Positions 1 to 5,969 of a stretch of 10,573 nt of DNA are shown here, one piece after another. The notes below the pieces were generated by a model. That model searched no databases. It had not been told where the DNA came from and saw nothing but the letters and a program-made list of their open reading frames with translations. This DNA comes from Candidatus Avimicrobium faecavium. Its GTDB lineage: Bacteria; Bacillota; Clostridia; Oscillospirales; Ruminococcaceae. Location: the NCBI GenBank assembly GCA_904419105.1, contig CAJFQR010000048.1, positions 1 through 10,573 on the forward strand. Reading direction: 5' to 3'. Numbering within the stretch: the stretch's first letter is position 1; every line of letters starts with the position of its first letter. Made by a program: the position numbers and the translations under genes.

Positions 1-183
1 CTGATCATTGGCCTGATCGGCGGCACATTGTTTGCCGTCATCGGCGGATTCCCGCCGGTGTTCACGCCGACCTCCATTCTGTTCACCATCCTCTTCTCGG
101 CGGGTGTGGGCATTGTGTTCGGCGTCTACCCGGCGAAAAAGGCAGCTCAGATGAGCCCCATCGAGGCTCTGCGGCACGATTGA
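1..183 (+). CDS. ABC transporter permease, MacB/FtsX type (C-terminal end only)
   Basis: The reading frame is open from base 1 to a TGA at 181-183 and gives 60 residues, so the start lies outside the window. What is visible is a hydrophobic helix rich in Gly/Ile/Val/Phe, a short extracytoplasmic turn (around PPVFTPTS), a second hydrophobic helix, and the closing signature GVYPAKKAAQMSPIEALRHD. That ending, with a YPA-x-KAA-x-x-x-P-x-EALR pattern, is the hallmark of the FtsX/MacB permease family, where the last helix is followed by a short cytoplasmic tail. Such permeases pair with an ATPase and act in export or mechanotransmission of peptides, lipoproteins or drugs; the substrate cannot be told from this fragment. 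A terminator follows 17 bases after the stop, so this is the last gene of its operon. The family is quite certain, the specific role unknown. Confidence 0.88.
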   Translation: MIIGLIGGTLFAVIGGFPPVFTPTSILFTILFSAGVGIVFGVYPAKKAAQMSPIEALRHD

Positions 184-200
184 TCCCTGCAAACATCGCG

Positions 201-229
201 AAAAACGGACCCAAAAGGGTCCGTTTTTT
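201..229 (+). terminator. Rho-independent terminator after the ABC permease
   Basis: A 7-bp GC-rich stem (CGGACCC at 206-212 with GGGTCCG at 217-223) closes an AAAA loop and is followed by six T residues (224-229). The stem is preceded by five A residues that could extend the pairing into the T tract. It starts just after the permease stop codon, in the right place to end that transcript. The A-run on the left means it could also act weakly on the - strand. Confidence 0.93.
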
Positions 230-242
230 GTGCCCTGCCACT

Positions 243-270
243 TGTGCCAAAAGAAAAATACTGCTATGCT
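243..270 (+). promoter_or_regulatory. Possible sigma-A promoter with extended -10 for the HTH-like gene
   Basis: A TATGCT -10 element (265-270) is preceded by TG one base upstream (262-263), forming an extended -10. A poor -35, TTGTGC (243-248), lies 16 bases upstream. The predicted start of transcription near 277 would leave a leader of about 18 bases that is mostly the ribosome binding site. A promoter is expected here because the preceding gene ends in a strong terminator, but this exact placement is tentative. Confidence 0.35.
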
Positions 271-294
271 GAGATCCATAAGGGGGAAAGGAAG

Positions 295-726
295 ATGCAT
301 ATACAGGCCACAATCACCGAGATGATACAGATCCCGATGCAGGACTATGGCTTTCCCGAAAAGGTGCTGGCCCGGCACTTCCGCCTGACGGCGGAACAGC
401 TTGAGCAGCTCCTGTCCGGCGACCCGGACGGCCTGCCGGGGGATCCCGCCGAGCGCTATCGGGCGCAGTCCCGGATCAGCCTGCTCTATTTTGGCGTCTG
501 CGAAAGTCGGGAGCAGAAACTCTCCGGCTATCTGGAGGTGCTCCTCTCCTATCACGGACTCAGCAGGGAGACGGTAGCCCGGGCGGCGCAGGTCCCATCG
601 GAGGCAGTGGAGAGGGCTCTGGACCCGGAGACGCTGCCCTTCCTCGATCCGGAGGTTCGATACCGCCTGGCTGCGGCGGTGATGGTACTGCGCTTTCTCT
701 TCCGGGAGGATGAACCGACGCTTTGA
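295..726 (+). CDS. Unrecognised small protein with two tandem helix-turn-helix-like repeats
   Basis: I do not recognise the family. The ATG at 295 is chosen over an in-frame GTG at 244 because a purine-rich Shine-Dalgarno stretch (280-292) sits just before it; it gives 143 residues. The protein is all-helical in character and shows an internal duplication. Repeat 1 (about 18-66) and repeat 2 (about 86-137) each have a Y-x-G or YHG start, an AR-containing helix (VLARHF, TVARAA), a following recognition-like helix, then a DP-x-x-LP-x-DP-x-x-RYR block (43-56 and 110-124) and a hydrophobic helix. The AR helix plus next helix resembles an XRE/Cro-type DNA-binding turn. A DNA-binding regulator is therefore plausible, but no cofactor or enzymatic motif is visible and the second unit could serve dimerisation. 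It stands alone between two terminators, so it appears to be a single-gene transcript. Confidence 0.8.
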   Translation: MHIQATITEMIQIPMQDYGFPEKVLARHFRLTAEQLEQLLSGDPDGLPGDPAERYRAQSRISLLYFGVCESREQKLSGYLEVLLSYHGLSRETVARAAQVPSEAVERALDPETLPFLDPEVRYRLAAAVMVLRFLFREDEPTL

Positions 727-733
727 CAGCAGC

Positions 734-774
734 AAAAAAGCCTTTCGGCACCAGACGATGCCGGAAGGCTTTTT
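734..774. terminator. Bidirectional intrinsic terminator between convergent genes
   Basis: A 16-bp stem pairs positions 735-750 with 759-774 around an 8-base loop, with a single G-U wobble. The arms begin with a run of A on the left and end with a run of T on the right, so a hairpin plus U-tract forms whichever strand is transcribed. It lies 8 bases after the stop of the + strand HTH-like gene and about 20 bases after the stop of the - strand clp gene, and should end both transcripts. Confidence 0.93.
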
Positions 775-794
775 AGTATGTTTGGGAGAATGAA

Positions 795-3071
795 TCAGGC
801 ATGGATCAGCTTCAGTTCGCCGTTTTCAGCGGTAACCTTCAGCATCGCCGGAGGCTGGTCCGCCCGCTCCACCAGGAGCTCGGCAATCTTGTCCTCCACC
901 TCCCGGCGGATGGTCCGGCGGATAGCCCGGCCGCCGCTCTTGTCCCCATAGGATTTTTTAGCAATAACGCGTGCGGCCTCTTCGTCGTAGCCGAAGAGGA
1001 TGCCCTTTTCGTCCATCGAGGTCTTGATCTCGTCCAGCATGAGGCCGGCGATGACGGCGTAGTTCTCCTCGGTAAGCTGGCGGAAGAGGACGATCTCATC
1101 CACACGGCCGAGGAACTCCGGCCGCAGAAACTCTCCGAGGGCGGCCATCACATGGCTGCGCTCCGCCTCGTCGGCGGTGCGGTTAAAGCCCAGCGCCGAC
1201 GACCGGGTGGTGCTGCCGGCATTGGAGGTCATCACGATGACGGTGTTCTCAAAGGAGACCGTACGGCCGTGGGAATCGGTGATGCGGCCCTCGTCGAGAA
1301 TCTGAAGCAGAATGTTGAGCACATCGGGATGGGCCTTTTCGATCTCGTCAAAGAGGATCACCGAGTAGGGCTTGCGGCGCACCTTTTCGGTGAGCTGTCC
1401 GGCCTCATCGTAGCCGACATAACCGGGCGGCGAGCCGACGATCTTGGAGACCGAGTGCTTCTCCATATACTCGGACATATCCAGACGGATCAGCGGATCG
1501 GCAGAGTCAAAGAGCTCCGACGCCAACACCTTGACCAGCTCGGTCTTGCCGACGCCGGTGGGCCCGACGAAGATAAAGGATGCCGGACGCCGCCGGGGGC
1601 TGATCTGCACCCGGGTGCGGCGGATGGCCGCTGCCACCAGATCCACCGCCTCATCCTGGCCGATGACCTTCTTTTTGAGGGTCTCTGCCAGGCCGGCCAC
1701 CTTCTGCAGGTCGGTCTCCTTGATCTTCGAGGCAGGGATGCCGGTCCACAGTTCCACCACCCGGGCCACATGATCCACCGTCACCTCGGCGGACATGGCC
1801 TCCGGCTCGATCTCCTTGGCCTTTTCCTCCAGGCGCAGGATCTCACTGCGCTGCCCGGCCAGTTTCTCGTAGTCAGCGTTTGCAGACTGCTGCATCTCGG
1901 TCTCTTTGGCGCGCTCCTCTTCGATACGGCGGCTGAGCTCGCTGTACTCGATGAGCTTCTTGTTCTCCATATTGCAGCAGCTGGCGGCCTCATCCATCAG
2001 GTCAATGGCCTTGTCCGGCAGGTAACGGTCGGTGATGTAGCGCTCACTCATCACCACACAGCGGCGCACGATGTCGTCGCTGATCCTGACATGGTGATAG
2101 TCCTCGTAATAGCGTTTGATGCCCTGGAGCACCTGCACCGCGTCTTCGATAGAAGGTTCATTGACGGTGACCGGCTGGAACCGGCGCTCCAGTGCGGCGT
2201 CCTTTTCAATGTGGGTGCGGTATTCGTCAAAGGTGGTGGCGCCGATGACCTGGATTTCCCCACGGGAAAGGGCGGGCTTGAGAATGTTGGCGGCGTTCAT
2301 CGAGCCCTCGGCATCGCCGGCGCCGACCAGGTTGTGAATCTCATCGATGAAGAGGATCACATTGCCGGCCTTTTTCACATCTTCCACCAGGCCCTTGACC
2401 CGGCTCTCAAACTGGCCGCGGAACTGGGTTCCGGCCACCAGTGCGGTGAGGTCCAACAGGTAGATCTCCTTGTCCAACAGGCTCGGCGGGACTCTGCCCT
2501 CCACCAGCTTCTGAGCAATGCCCTCGGCGATGGCCGTCTTGCCGACGCCGGGTTCGCCAATCAGGCAGGGGTTGTTTTTGGTGCGGCGGTTCAGGATCTG
2601 CATCACCCGGTAGATCTCGCTCTCCCGGCCGACGATACGGTCCACTTTTCCGTTTTTGACCTTATCGTTCAGGTTTTCACAGTAGCTGTCCAGGTACTTG
2701 TATTTTTTGCGCTTCTTTTCCGGCGCCGGAGTCTCGCCGTCGGCGGATTCTTCTTCAATGGTATCCGGCAGGGCCTCCCCATCGGCCTCGATCTCATCCC
2801 CCATCATGTTCATCAGCGGGAAGGGCATGGCACCGCCGGGCTCAAAGCCCTCTTCGCCATTCATCATCTCCAAAAACTGGTTGCTCATCGTCTCCAGGTC
2901 CTCATCGGTGATGCCCATATTGTCCATCAATTCCTTGACCTGCGGAATGCCAAGCTCCTTGGCGCACTGGAGGCAGAAGCCCTCATTAACCGGCTTGCCA
3001 TTTTCAAAACGGCCTGTGAAGATCACCGCCGGACGCTTGTGGCAGCGTGTGCACATCATGATTTGTCTCAT
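795..3071 (-). CDS. clpE: ClpE-like AAA+ ATPase, ClpP-associated unfoldase with N-terminal zinc finger
   Basis: A 758-residue Hsp100/Clp ATPase that unfolds proteins and, with ClpP, degrades them. The N-terminus has a C4 zinc finger (C7-x2-C10 and C33-x2-C36) in place of the Clp N-domain, as in ClpE. An acidic, Met-rich linker (about 70-120) follows. AAA module 1 has Walker A GEPGVGKT (172-179), Walker B with D243/E244, pore loop GTQFRGQFE (about 214-222) and arginine-finger residues R296/R297. A short, Glu/Lys-rich coiled middle region (about 370-425) follows. AAA module 2 has Walker A GPTGVGKT (503-510), Walker B D575/E576, the GYVG pore loop (550-553), sensor-2 GGR (713-715), and an LGF tripeptide (627-629), the loop that docks into ClpP. 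All catalytic residues are present. The start is fixed by AGGAGG at 3079-3084, 7 bases upstream. The gene has its own regulatory region with a CIRCE element, so heat-shock control by HrcA is likely. ClpC is the main alternative name; lack of the double Clp N-domain and the zinc finger favour ClpE. Confidence 0.93.
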   Translation of the reverse strand: MRQIMMCTRCHKRPAVIFTGRFENGKPVNEGFCLQCAKELGIPQVKELMDNMGITDEDLETMSNQFLEMMNGEEGFEPGGAMPFPLMNMMGDEIEADGEALPDTIEEESADGETPAPEKKRKKYKYLDSYCENLNDKVKNGKVDRIVGRESEIYRVMQILNRRTKNNPCLIGEPGVGKTAIAEGIAQKLVEGRVPPSLLDKEIYLLDLTALVAGTQFRGQFESRVKGLVEDVKKAGNVILFIDEIHNLVGAGDAEGSMNAANILKPALSRGEIQVIGATTFDEYRTHIEKDAALERRFQPVTVNEPSIEDAVQVLQGIKRYYEDYHHVRISDDIVRRCVVMSERYITDRYLPDKAIDLMDEAASCCNMENKKLIEYSELSRRIEEERAKETEMQQSANADYEKLAGQRSEILRLEEKAKEIEPEAMSAEVTVDHVARVVELWTGIPASKIKETDLQKVAGLAETLKKKVIGQDEAVDLVAAAIRRTRVQISPRRRPASFIFVGPTGVGKTELVKVLASELFDSADPLIRLDMSEYMEKHSVSKIVGSPPGYVGYDEAGQLTEKVRRKPYSVILFDEIEKAHPDVLNILLQILDEGRITDSHGRTVSFENTVIVMTSNAGSTTRSSALGFNRTADEAERSHVMAALGEFLRPEFLGRVDEIVLFRQLTEENYAVIAGLMLDEIKTSMDEKGILFGYDEEAARVIAKKSYGDKSGGRAIRRTIRREVEDKIAELLVERADQPPAMLKVTAENGELKLIHA

Positions 3072-3085
3072 TGTAAGCCCTCCTC

Positions 3086-3101
3086 CGCGGCCGAAGCCGC
3101 G
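3086..3101 (-). promoter_or_regulatory. UUCG-tetraloop hairpin abutting the clpE Shine-Dalgarno
   Basis: On the - strand a perfect 6-bp stem, CGCGGC with GCCGCG, closes a UUCG loop with a C-G closing pair, the exceptionally stable cUUCGg class. It ends at 3086, one base before the AGGAGG ribosome binding site (3084-3079). The hairpin does not mask the ribosome binding site. It may keep it single-stranded or protect the mRNA 5' region; that role is inference. Confidence 0.6.
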
Positions 3102-3118
3102 TGCGTTGATATGGCAAA

Positions 3119-3150
3119 GACCTGTGTCCGGATAGAGACGGATACAGGTC
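3119..3150 (-). other. 12-bp stem-loop in the clpE leader
   Basis: An inverted repeat pairs 3119-3130 with 3139-3150: seven base pairs (GACCTGT with ACAGGTC), one A-C mismatch, then four more (TCCG with CGGA), around an 8-base loop. It lies between the likely promoter and the start codon, so it would fold in the leader RNA. On the - strand no U-tract follows, so it is not a terminator for clpE transcription. On the + strand a short T run follows at 3154-3159, but no + strand gene leads into it. It could also be a DNA operator; its function is unknown. Confidence 0.5.
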
Positions 3151-3172
3151 CGTATTTTTCATCTATGTCGCT

Positions 3173-3178
3173 ATTATA
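3173..3178 (-). promoter_or_regulatory. Consensus -10 box (TATAAT) downstream of the CIRCE element
   Basis: The - strand carries a perfect TATAAT at 3178-3173. No convincing -35 hexamer lies 16-18 bases upstream and there is no TG extension, so it is uncertain whether this is a second, HrcA-independent promoter for clpE. If used, transcription would begin near 3166 and still include both leader hairpins. Confidence 0.25.
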
Positions 3179-3225
3179 TCCGCAGAATGTGAACAATTGG
3201 TGAAAATTCTACGGCGCGTGTATAA

Positions 3226-3255
3226 ATTTTATCACACGAACGGGTAGAGTGCTAA
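3226..3255 (-). promoter_or_regulatory. Candidate sigma-A promoter for clpE, overlapped by CIRCE
   Basis: On the - strand TTAGCA (3255-3250) could act as -35 and TAAAAT (3231-3226) as -10, with an 18-base spacer. The -10 matches five of six consensus bases and the -35 four of six. Both hexamers coincide with the ends of the CIRCE repeat, the arrangement expected if HrcA blocks RNA polymerase. The start would be near 3219, giving a leader of about 150 bases. Confidence 0.4.
3229..3255 (-). promoter_or_regulatory. CIRCE operator (HrcA binding site)
   Basis: The classical CIRCE element is TTAGCACTC, nine spacer bases, GAGTGCTAA. The - strand reads TTAGCACTC (3255-3247), nine bases (3246-3238), then GTGTGATAA (3237-3229). 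The first half-site matches nine of nine, the second seven of nine, and the spacer is exactly nine. HrcA is the repressor that binds this element in Firmicutes, releasing it on heat shock through GroE titration. Its place upstream of a Clp ATPase fits that role; hrcA itself is not in the window. Confidence 0.75.
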
Positions 3256-3274
3256 TTTTATCGTTTTCCGTCTG

Positions 3275-3988
3275 TCACCGACCAAGAAAACCGGAGAGGG
3301 GATTGTGCTCATAGAGCGTTCCGGCAAGAAAAGAACTCTCCACATCGGCGCTGCTGATCGGGCCTCCGGATTCGACCGTGAGATAGAGCTGCAGTGCTGC
3401 CAGCAGCAGGCAGACGATGACGCCGCCCTTGACTAATCCCAGAAAACCGCCGAGCAGCCGGTTGACCCCTCCGACCAGCGGGATGGAATTGAACATACCA
3501 AATCCGACAGCGATGATGTGGAAAACAACCATTCCCAGCACAAAGAAGAGCAGGAAAGCGCAGAACTGGATGGCCGATACCAGAATCGGGCGCACCACCA
3601 GCTCGGCCACCGAACCGGCCAGCTCCACGGCTTCAGCACCGGTCACCGCCGAAAGGTCCACCTGCATCTGGTCAAGCAGGAATTGCACTGCCGAAGCCGC
3701 CGCGGAAGGCAGTGAGGCCAGTGTCTCCTCCAGCGAGGCGGCCAGCGCCTCCGGCGTGGTGTTCTGGGTCAGGGCCGAGGCGATGGCATCGGTGATTCCC
3801 CCGCTGAAGAAGGTATCGTACACCGGACCAGCCACAAAATAGCTGAGCATTGAGGCAAGCACCAACACCGCAATCCAGGAGATGCACTCGATGAGCACCC
3901 TCATAAATCCGATCCGGTATCCTCTGCGGATCTCCCATATGAATACGATGAGTACAATCAGATCCAGCAGCAGCGCGTTAAAATTCAT
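3275..3988 (-). CDS. CvpA-family integral membrane protein
   Basis: A 237-residue membrane protein of the CvpA (colicin V production) family. ATG at 3988 is chosen because AGGAGG (3994-3999) lies 5 bases upstream; a GTG two codons earlier overlaps that site. Hydrophobic segments are visible at about 5-20, 33-54, 133-162 and 180-203, with an RRGYRIGF motif (21-28) after the first helix and the family's typical last-helix region, VGGVNRLLGGFLGLVKG (172-188). Between helices 2 and 3 lies an Ala/Ser/Glu-rich, probably extracytoplasmic stretch (about 60-130). CvpA proteins affect envelope homeostasis and colicin or biofilm traits in proteobacteria; the molecular role in Firmicutes is not settled. 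It is the last gene of the long - strand operon, 32 bases after the DUF5711-like gene. I see no clear terminator after it, so some read-through into clpE is possible. Confidence 0.85.
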   Translation of the reverse strand: MNFNALLLDLIVLIVFIWEIRRGYRIGFMRVLIECISWIAVLVLASMLSYFVAGPVYDTFFSGGITDAIASALTQNTTPEALAASLEETLASLPSAAASAVQFLLDQMQVDLSAVTGAEAVELAGSVAELVVRPILVSAIQFCAFLLFFVLGMVVFHIIAVGFGMFNSIPLVGGVNRLLGGFLGLVKGGVIVCLLLAALQLYLTVESGGPISSADVESSFLAGTLYEHNPLSGFLGR

Positions 3989-4020
3989 AGGCACCTCCTG
4001 AGTGCAAAGCTGGCAGCCGC

Positions 4021-5223
4021 TTATTCGGCGACGCGGTTGGCATGGGCTATCTTTTCCAGGCTGACACCGGTGAGATAATAGACATCATCGCCGATGAGCT
4101 CGATGGCGCTGGCATCCGGCGTCTCGATCACGGTCAACAGCTGCATCGAACTGTCATAGACCTCGAGCTGGTTGTCGGTAAGAAGATAGGTGTGGCTGCG
4201 GTCGGAGCGGATATCAATCAGGTGATCGCTGCAGACCGCCGAAGGCGCATCGGCAAGGCCCTCGGTAAACCGCATGATGGTAAGGCTGCGCTGACCTACA
4301 TAGTCACCAATAGCCAGTGTGATGATCCCGTCGTCAAAGCGGTATGCACCAAGCCCCTGATCCGCAAAGGAGTAGCTGTTCAGCTCCGTTCCCGCCGACA
4401 TCGAGATCTCGTGCAACGCACGGTCGGTGAGCACATACAGGGTGTTATCAACGCCCATGATCGTCATATCGATCACCAGCTCATCCGCCAGTTCCACCCG
4501 CTTCACCTCCTCAGCATTCGTGAAGTCAAAGAGGTTCACAGTGCTCACCAGCCGGCCATCCGACACATCCAGTGTGGCGGCAGCCATACGATTGCCGCTG
4601 GCCGGCAGGCAGAGATCCAACACATAGCCTCTGGCGGAGTACCACTCGTAGATCTCTTCAAAGGCAGAGTTGTACACTGTCACCATCGAGGTGTGGGTAT
4701 CCGACCGGGTGCCCACTGCCAGTGCCCCGCCCCCGCTGAGATCGGCGCAGTAGATGGTCCGCTCGAAGCTCTGCTCAAAGACCGGATCGCTGCCGCTGTA
4801 CACCGTCAGGTCGTTGCCTCCGGCATCGTACAGCAGCGTCTGGGCCCGGTGGCACACCGCCTCCACATTGTAGAAGTTGTGGCGAATCTCCTCCACCGTG
4901 CGGCCGTTCGGGTTGTAGTAGACCACCCGGTTCTGGCCGACCACTGCAAGGTCTCCTTCGGCGTTCTGCAGGTCCAGCACATCGGCCCCGGCCACCTCAA
5001 TGGGATAGCCGTCCCCGGGCAGATACATGGCCAGAAAGCTGTTGATGCGCTGGATATAGTTGCCGCGGAAGAAGCCCTGCACACCGGAAAAGATGATCCA
5101 TCCGGCAGCCAGAATCACCAAAAAGATCCCCAGCCGTTTTCTGGCTCGCCGGCGGCTGCGCTCCTTGCGCAGCTGGCGCAGGTCGGTGATGTTTTCAGGT
5201 CGTTTATCCTTCGATCGGTTCAT
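4021..5223 (-). CDS. DUF5711-like membrane-anchored beta-propeller-type protein
   Basis: A 400-residue protein with a short cytoplasmic tail rich in Lys/Arg (1-30), one transmembrane helix (about 31-52, LGIFLVILAAGWIIFSGVQG) and a large extracytoplasmic part (about 55-400). The latter consists of repeated short strands with patterns such as LAVVGQNRVVYYNPNG, LTVYSG, NTLYVLTD, HTYLLTDNQLEVYD and DVYYLTG, spaced about 40-50 residues apart, as in a propeller built from PQQ- or WD-like blades. From memory this matches the DUF5711 family of Clostridia; function unknown. No catalytic motif or LPxTG anchor is seen. Its ATG overlaps the end of truA by 20 bases, with an AAGGTG ribosome binding site inside truA, so translation is probably coupled. 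The neighbour cvpA suggests a paired envelope role, which is inference. Confidence 0.78.
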   Translation of the reverse strand: MNRSKDKRPENITDLRQLRKERSRRRARKRLGIFLVILAAGWIIFSGVQGFFRGNYIQRINSFLAMYLPGDGYPIEVAGADVLDLQNAEGDLAVVGQNRVVYYNPNGRTVEEIRHNFYNVEAVCHRAQTLLYDAGGNDLTVYSGSDPVFEQSFERTIYCADLSGGGALAVGTRSDTHTSMVTVYNSAFEEIYEWYSARGYVLDLCLPASGNRMAAATLDVSDGRLVSTVNLFDFTNAEEVKRVELADELVIDMTIMGVDNTLYVLTDRALHEISMSAGTELNSYSFADQGLGAYRFDDGIITLAIGDYVGQRSLTIMRFTEGLADAPSAVCSDHLIDIRSDRSHTYLLTDNQLEVYDSSMQLLTVIETPDASAIELIGDDVYYLTGVSLEKIAHANRVAE

Positions 5224-5962
5224 AAAACACCTTGTCCAGATACAGTCCGCAGGCGGGCACCCGGCCGCCGGCCCGGGCGCGGTCGCCGCTCAGCACGATC
5301 TCCCGGATACCCTCAGCGGTGCAGGGGAGCTTGCCCATACCGGCGGTGAGCAGGGTGCCCACCATGATGCGCACCATGTTATAGAGAAAACCGCTGCCGG
5401 TCACCGAAAACTCTACCATCTCTCCGTCCCGGGTGACGGTGAAGTCGTAGATGGTGCGCACCGTGTCCTCCACCGAGCCTCCGGGGCTGGCGAAAGCCCG
5501 ATAATCGTAGGTTCCGAGAAACCCCTTGGCAGCGGCATCGAGGGCTTCGGCATCGATGTGGTATTTGTAGTAGACCCACACCAGGTCCTGCTCAAACGGT
5601 GAGCGGATCTCGCTGTTGCGGATTCGGTAACGATAGCGCTTACCGGTACAGCTGTACCGGGCGTGAAAGTCCTCCTCCCTCTCCTCGCAGGAAAGGGCCG
5701 CCATATCCGGCGGCAGATCGTTGTTGAGAGCTTTGACCAGACCTGCACAGGGGATCCGGCAGTTCGTCTTAAAAGAGAGGGCGAAATCGTTTGCGTGAAC
5801 GCCGGTGTCGGTGCGGGAGCAGCCCTTGAGCTGGACCTTCTCCCCGAGGATCTTCTCCAGCACCGGCTGGAAGGTACCGGCTACCGAGACGGCGTTCTGC
5901 TGCACCTGGTAGCCATGGTACCGGGCGCCGTTGTAGGCGATGTGAAGCAGGAGATTTCTCAT
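5204..5962 (-). CDS. truA: tRNA pseudouridine(38-40) synthase TruA
   Basis: A 252-residue pseudouridine synthase that converts U38, U39 and U40 in the anticodon arm of many tRNAs. The catalytic motif GCSRTDTGVHA (47-57) has the nucleophilic Asp at 52; the conserved Tyr of KRYRYRI is at 110, and the C-terminal GFLYNMVRIMVGTL block (191-204) carries the conserved Arg 198. Length is typical for the family. The ATG at 5962 is preferred over a TTG at 5989, which would extend into ecfT, because the former gives the normal TruA N-terminus (MRNLLLHIAYNG) and has a modest GAGG site 5 bases upstream. It begins 7 bases after the ecfT stop, the usual Firmicutes order ecfA1-ecfA2-ecfT-truA. Confidence 0.97.
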   Translation of the reverse strand: MRNLLLHIAYNGARYHGYQVQQNAVSVAGTFQPVLEKILGEKVQLKGCSRTDTGVHANDFALSFKTNCRIPCAGLVKALNNDLPPDMAALSCEEREEDFHARYSCTGKRYRYRIRNSEIRSPFEQDLVWVYYKYHIDAEALDAAAKGFLGTYDYRAFASPGGSVEDTVRTIYDFTVTRDGEMVEFSVTGSGFLYNMVRIMVGTLLTAGMGKLPCTAEGIREIVLSGDRARAGGRVPACGLYLDKVFYEPIEG

Positions 5963-5969
5963 AGGCGCC

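Noticed and set aside
3119..3159. Hairpin plus T-run read on the + strand as an intrinsic terminator
   Set aside because: No + strand gene leads into it, and the T run is separated from the stem by CGTA. On the - strand it has no U-tract at all, so it is described as a leader stem-loop.
801..3203. An 800-codon open frame on the + strand opposite clpE
   Set aside because: It is in the exact codon-complement register of clpE. In that register a stop appears only where the sense gene uses TTA, CTA or TCA, codons that this GC-rich genome avoids. The translation shows no domain, and clpE has all catalytic motifs.
3181..3274. Search for an intrinsic terminator after cvpA on the - strand
   Set aside because: The only inverted repeat there is the CIRCE element, which has a 9-base centre and AT-rich flanks without a proper U-tract; no terminator is claimed.
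3072..3274. Search for a CtsR operator (GGTCAAA-type heptad repeat) upstream of clpE
   Set aside because: A single GGTCCG-like stretch at 3147-3152 is part of the stem-loop and is not repeated in tandem, so no CtsR site can be supported.
4042..5349. A 435-codon + strand frame opposite the DUF5711-like gene
   Set aside because: Same codon-complement register effect; the product is His/Arg-rich without recognisable motifs and has no ribosome binding site of note.
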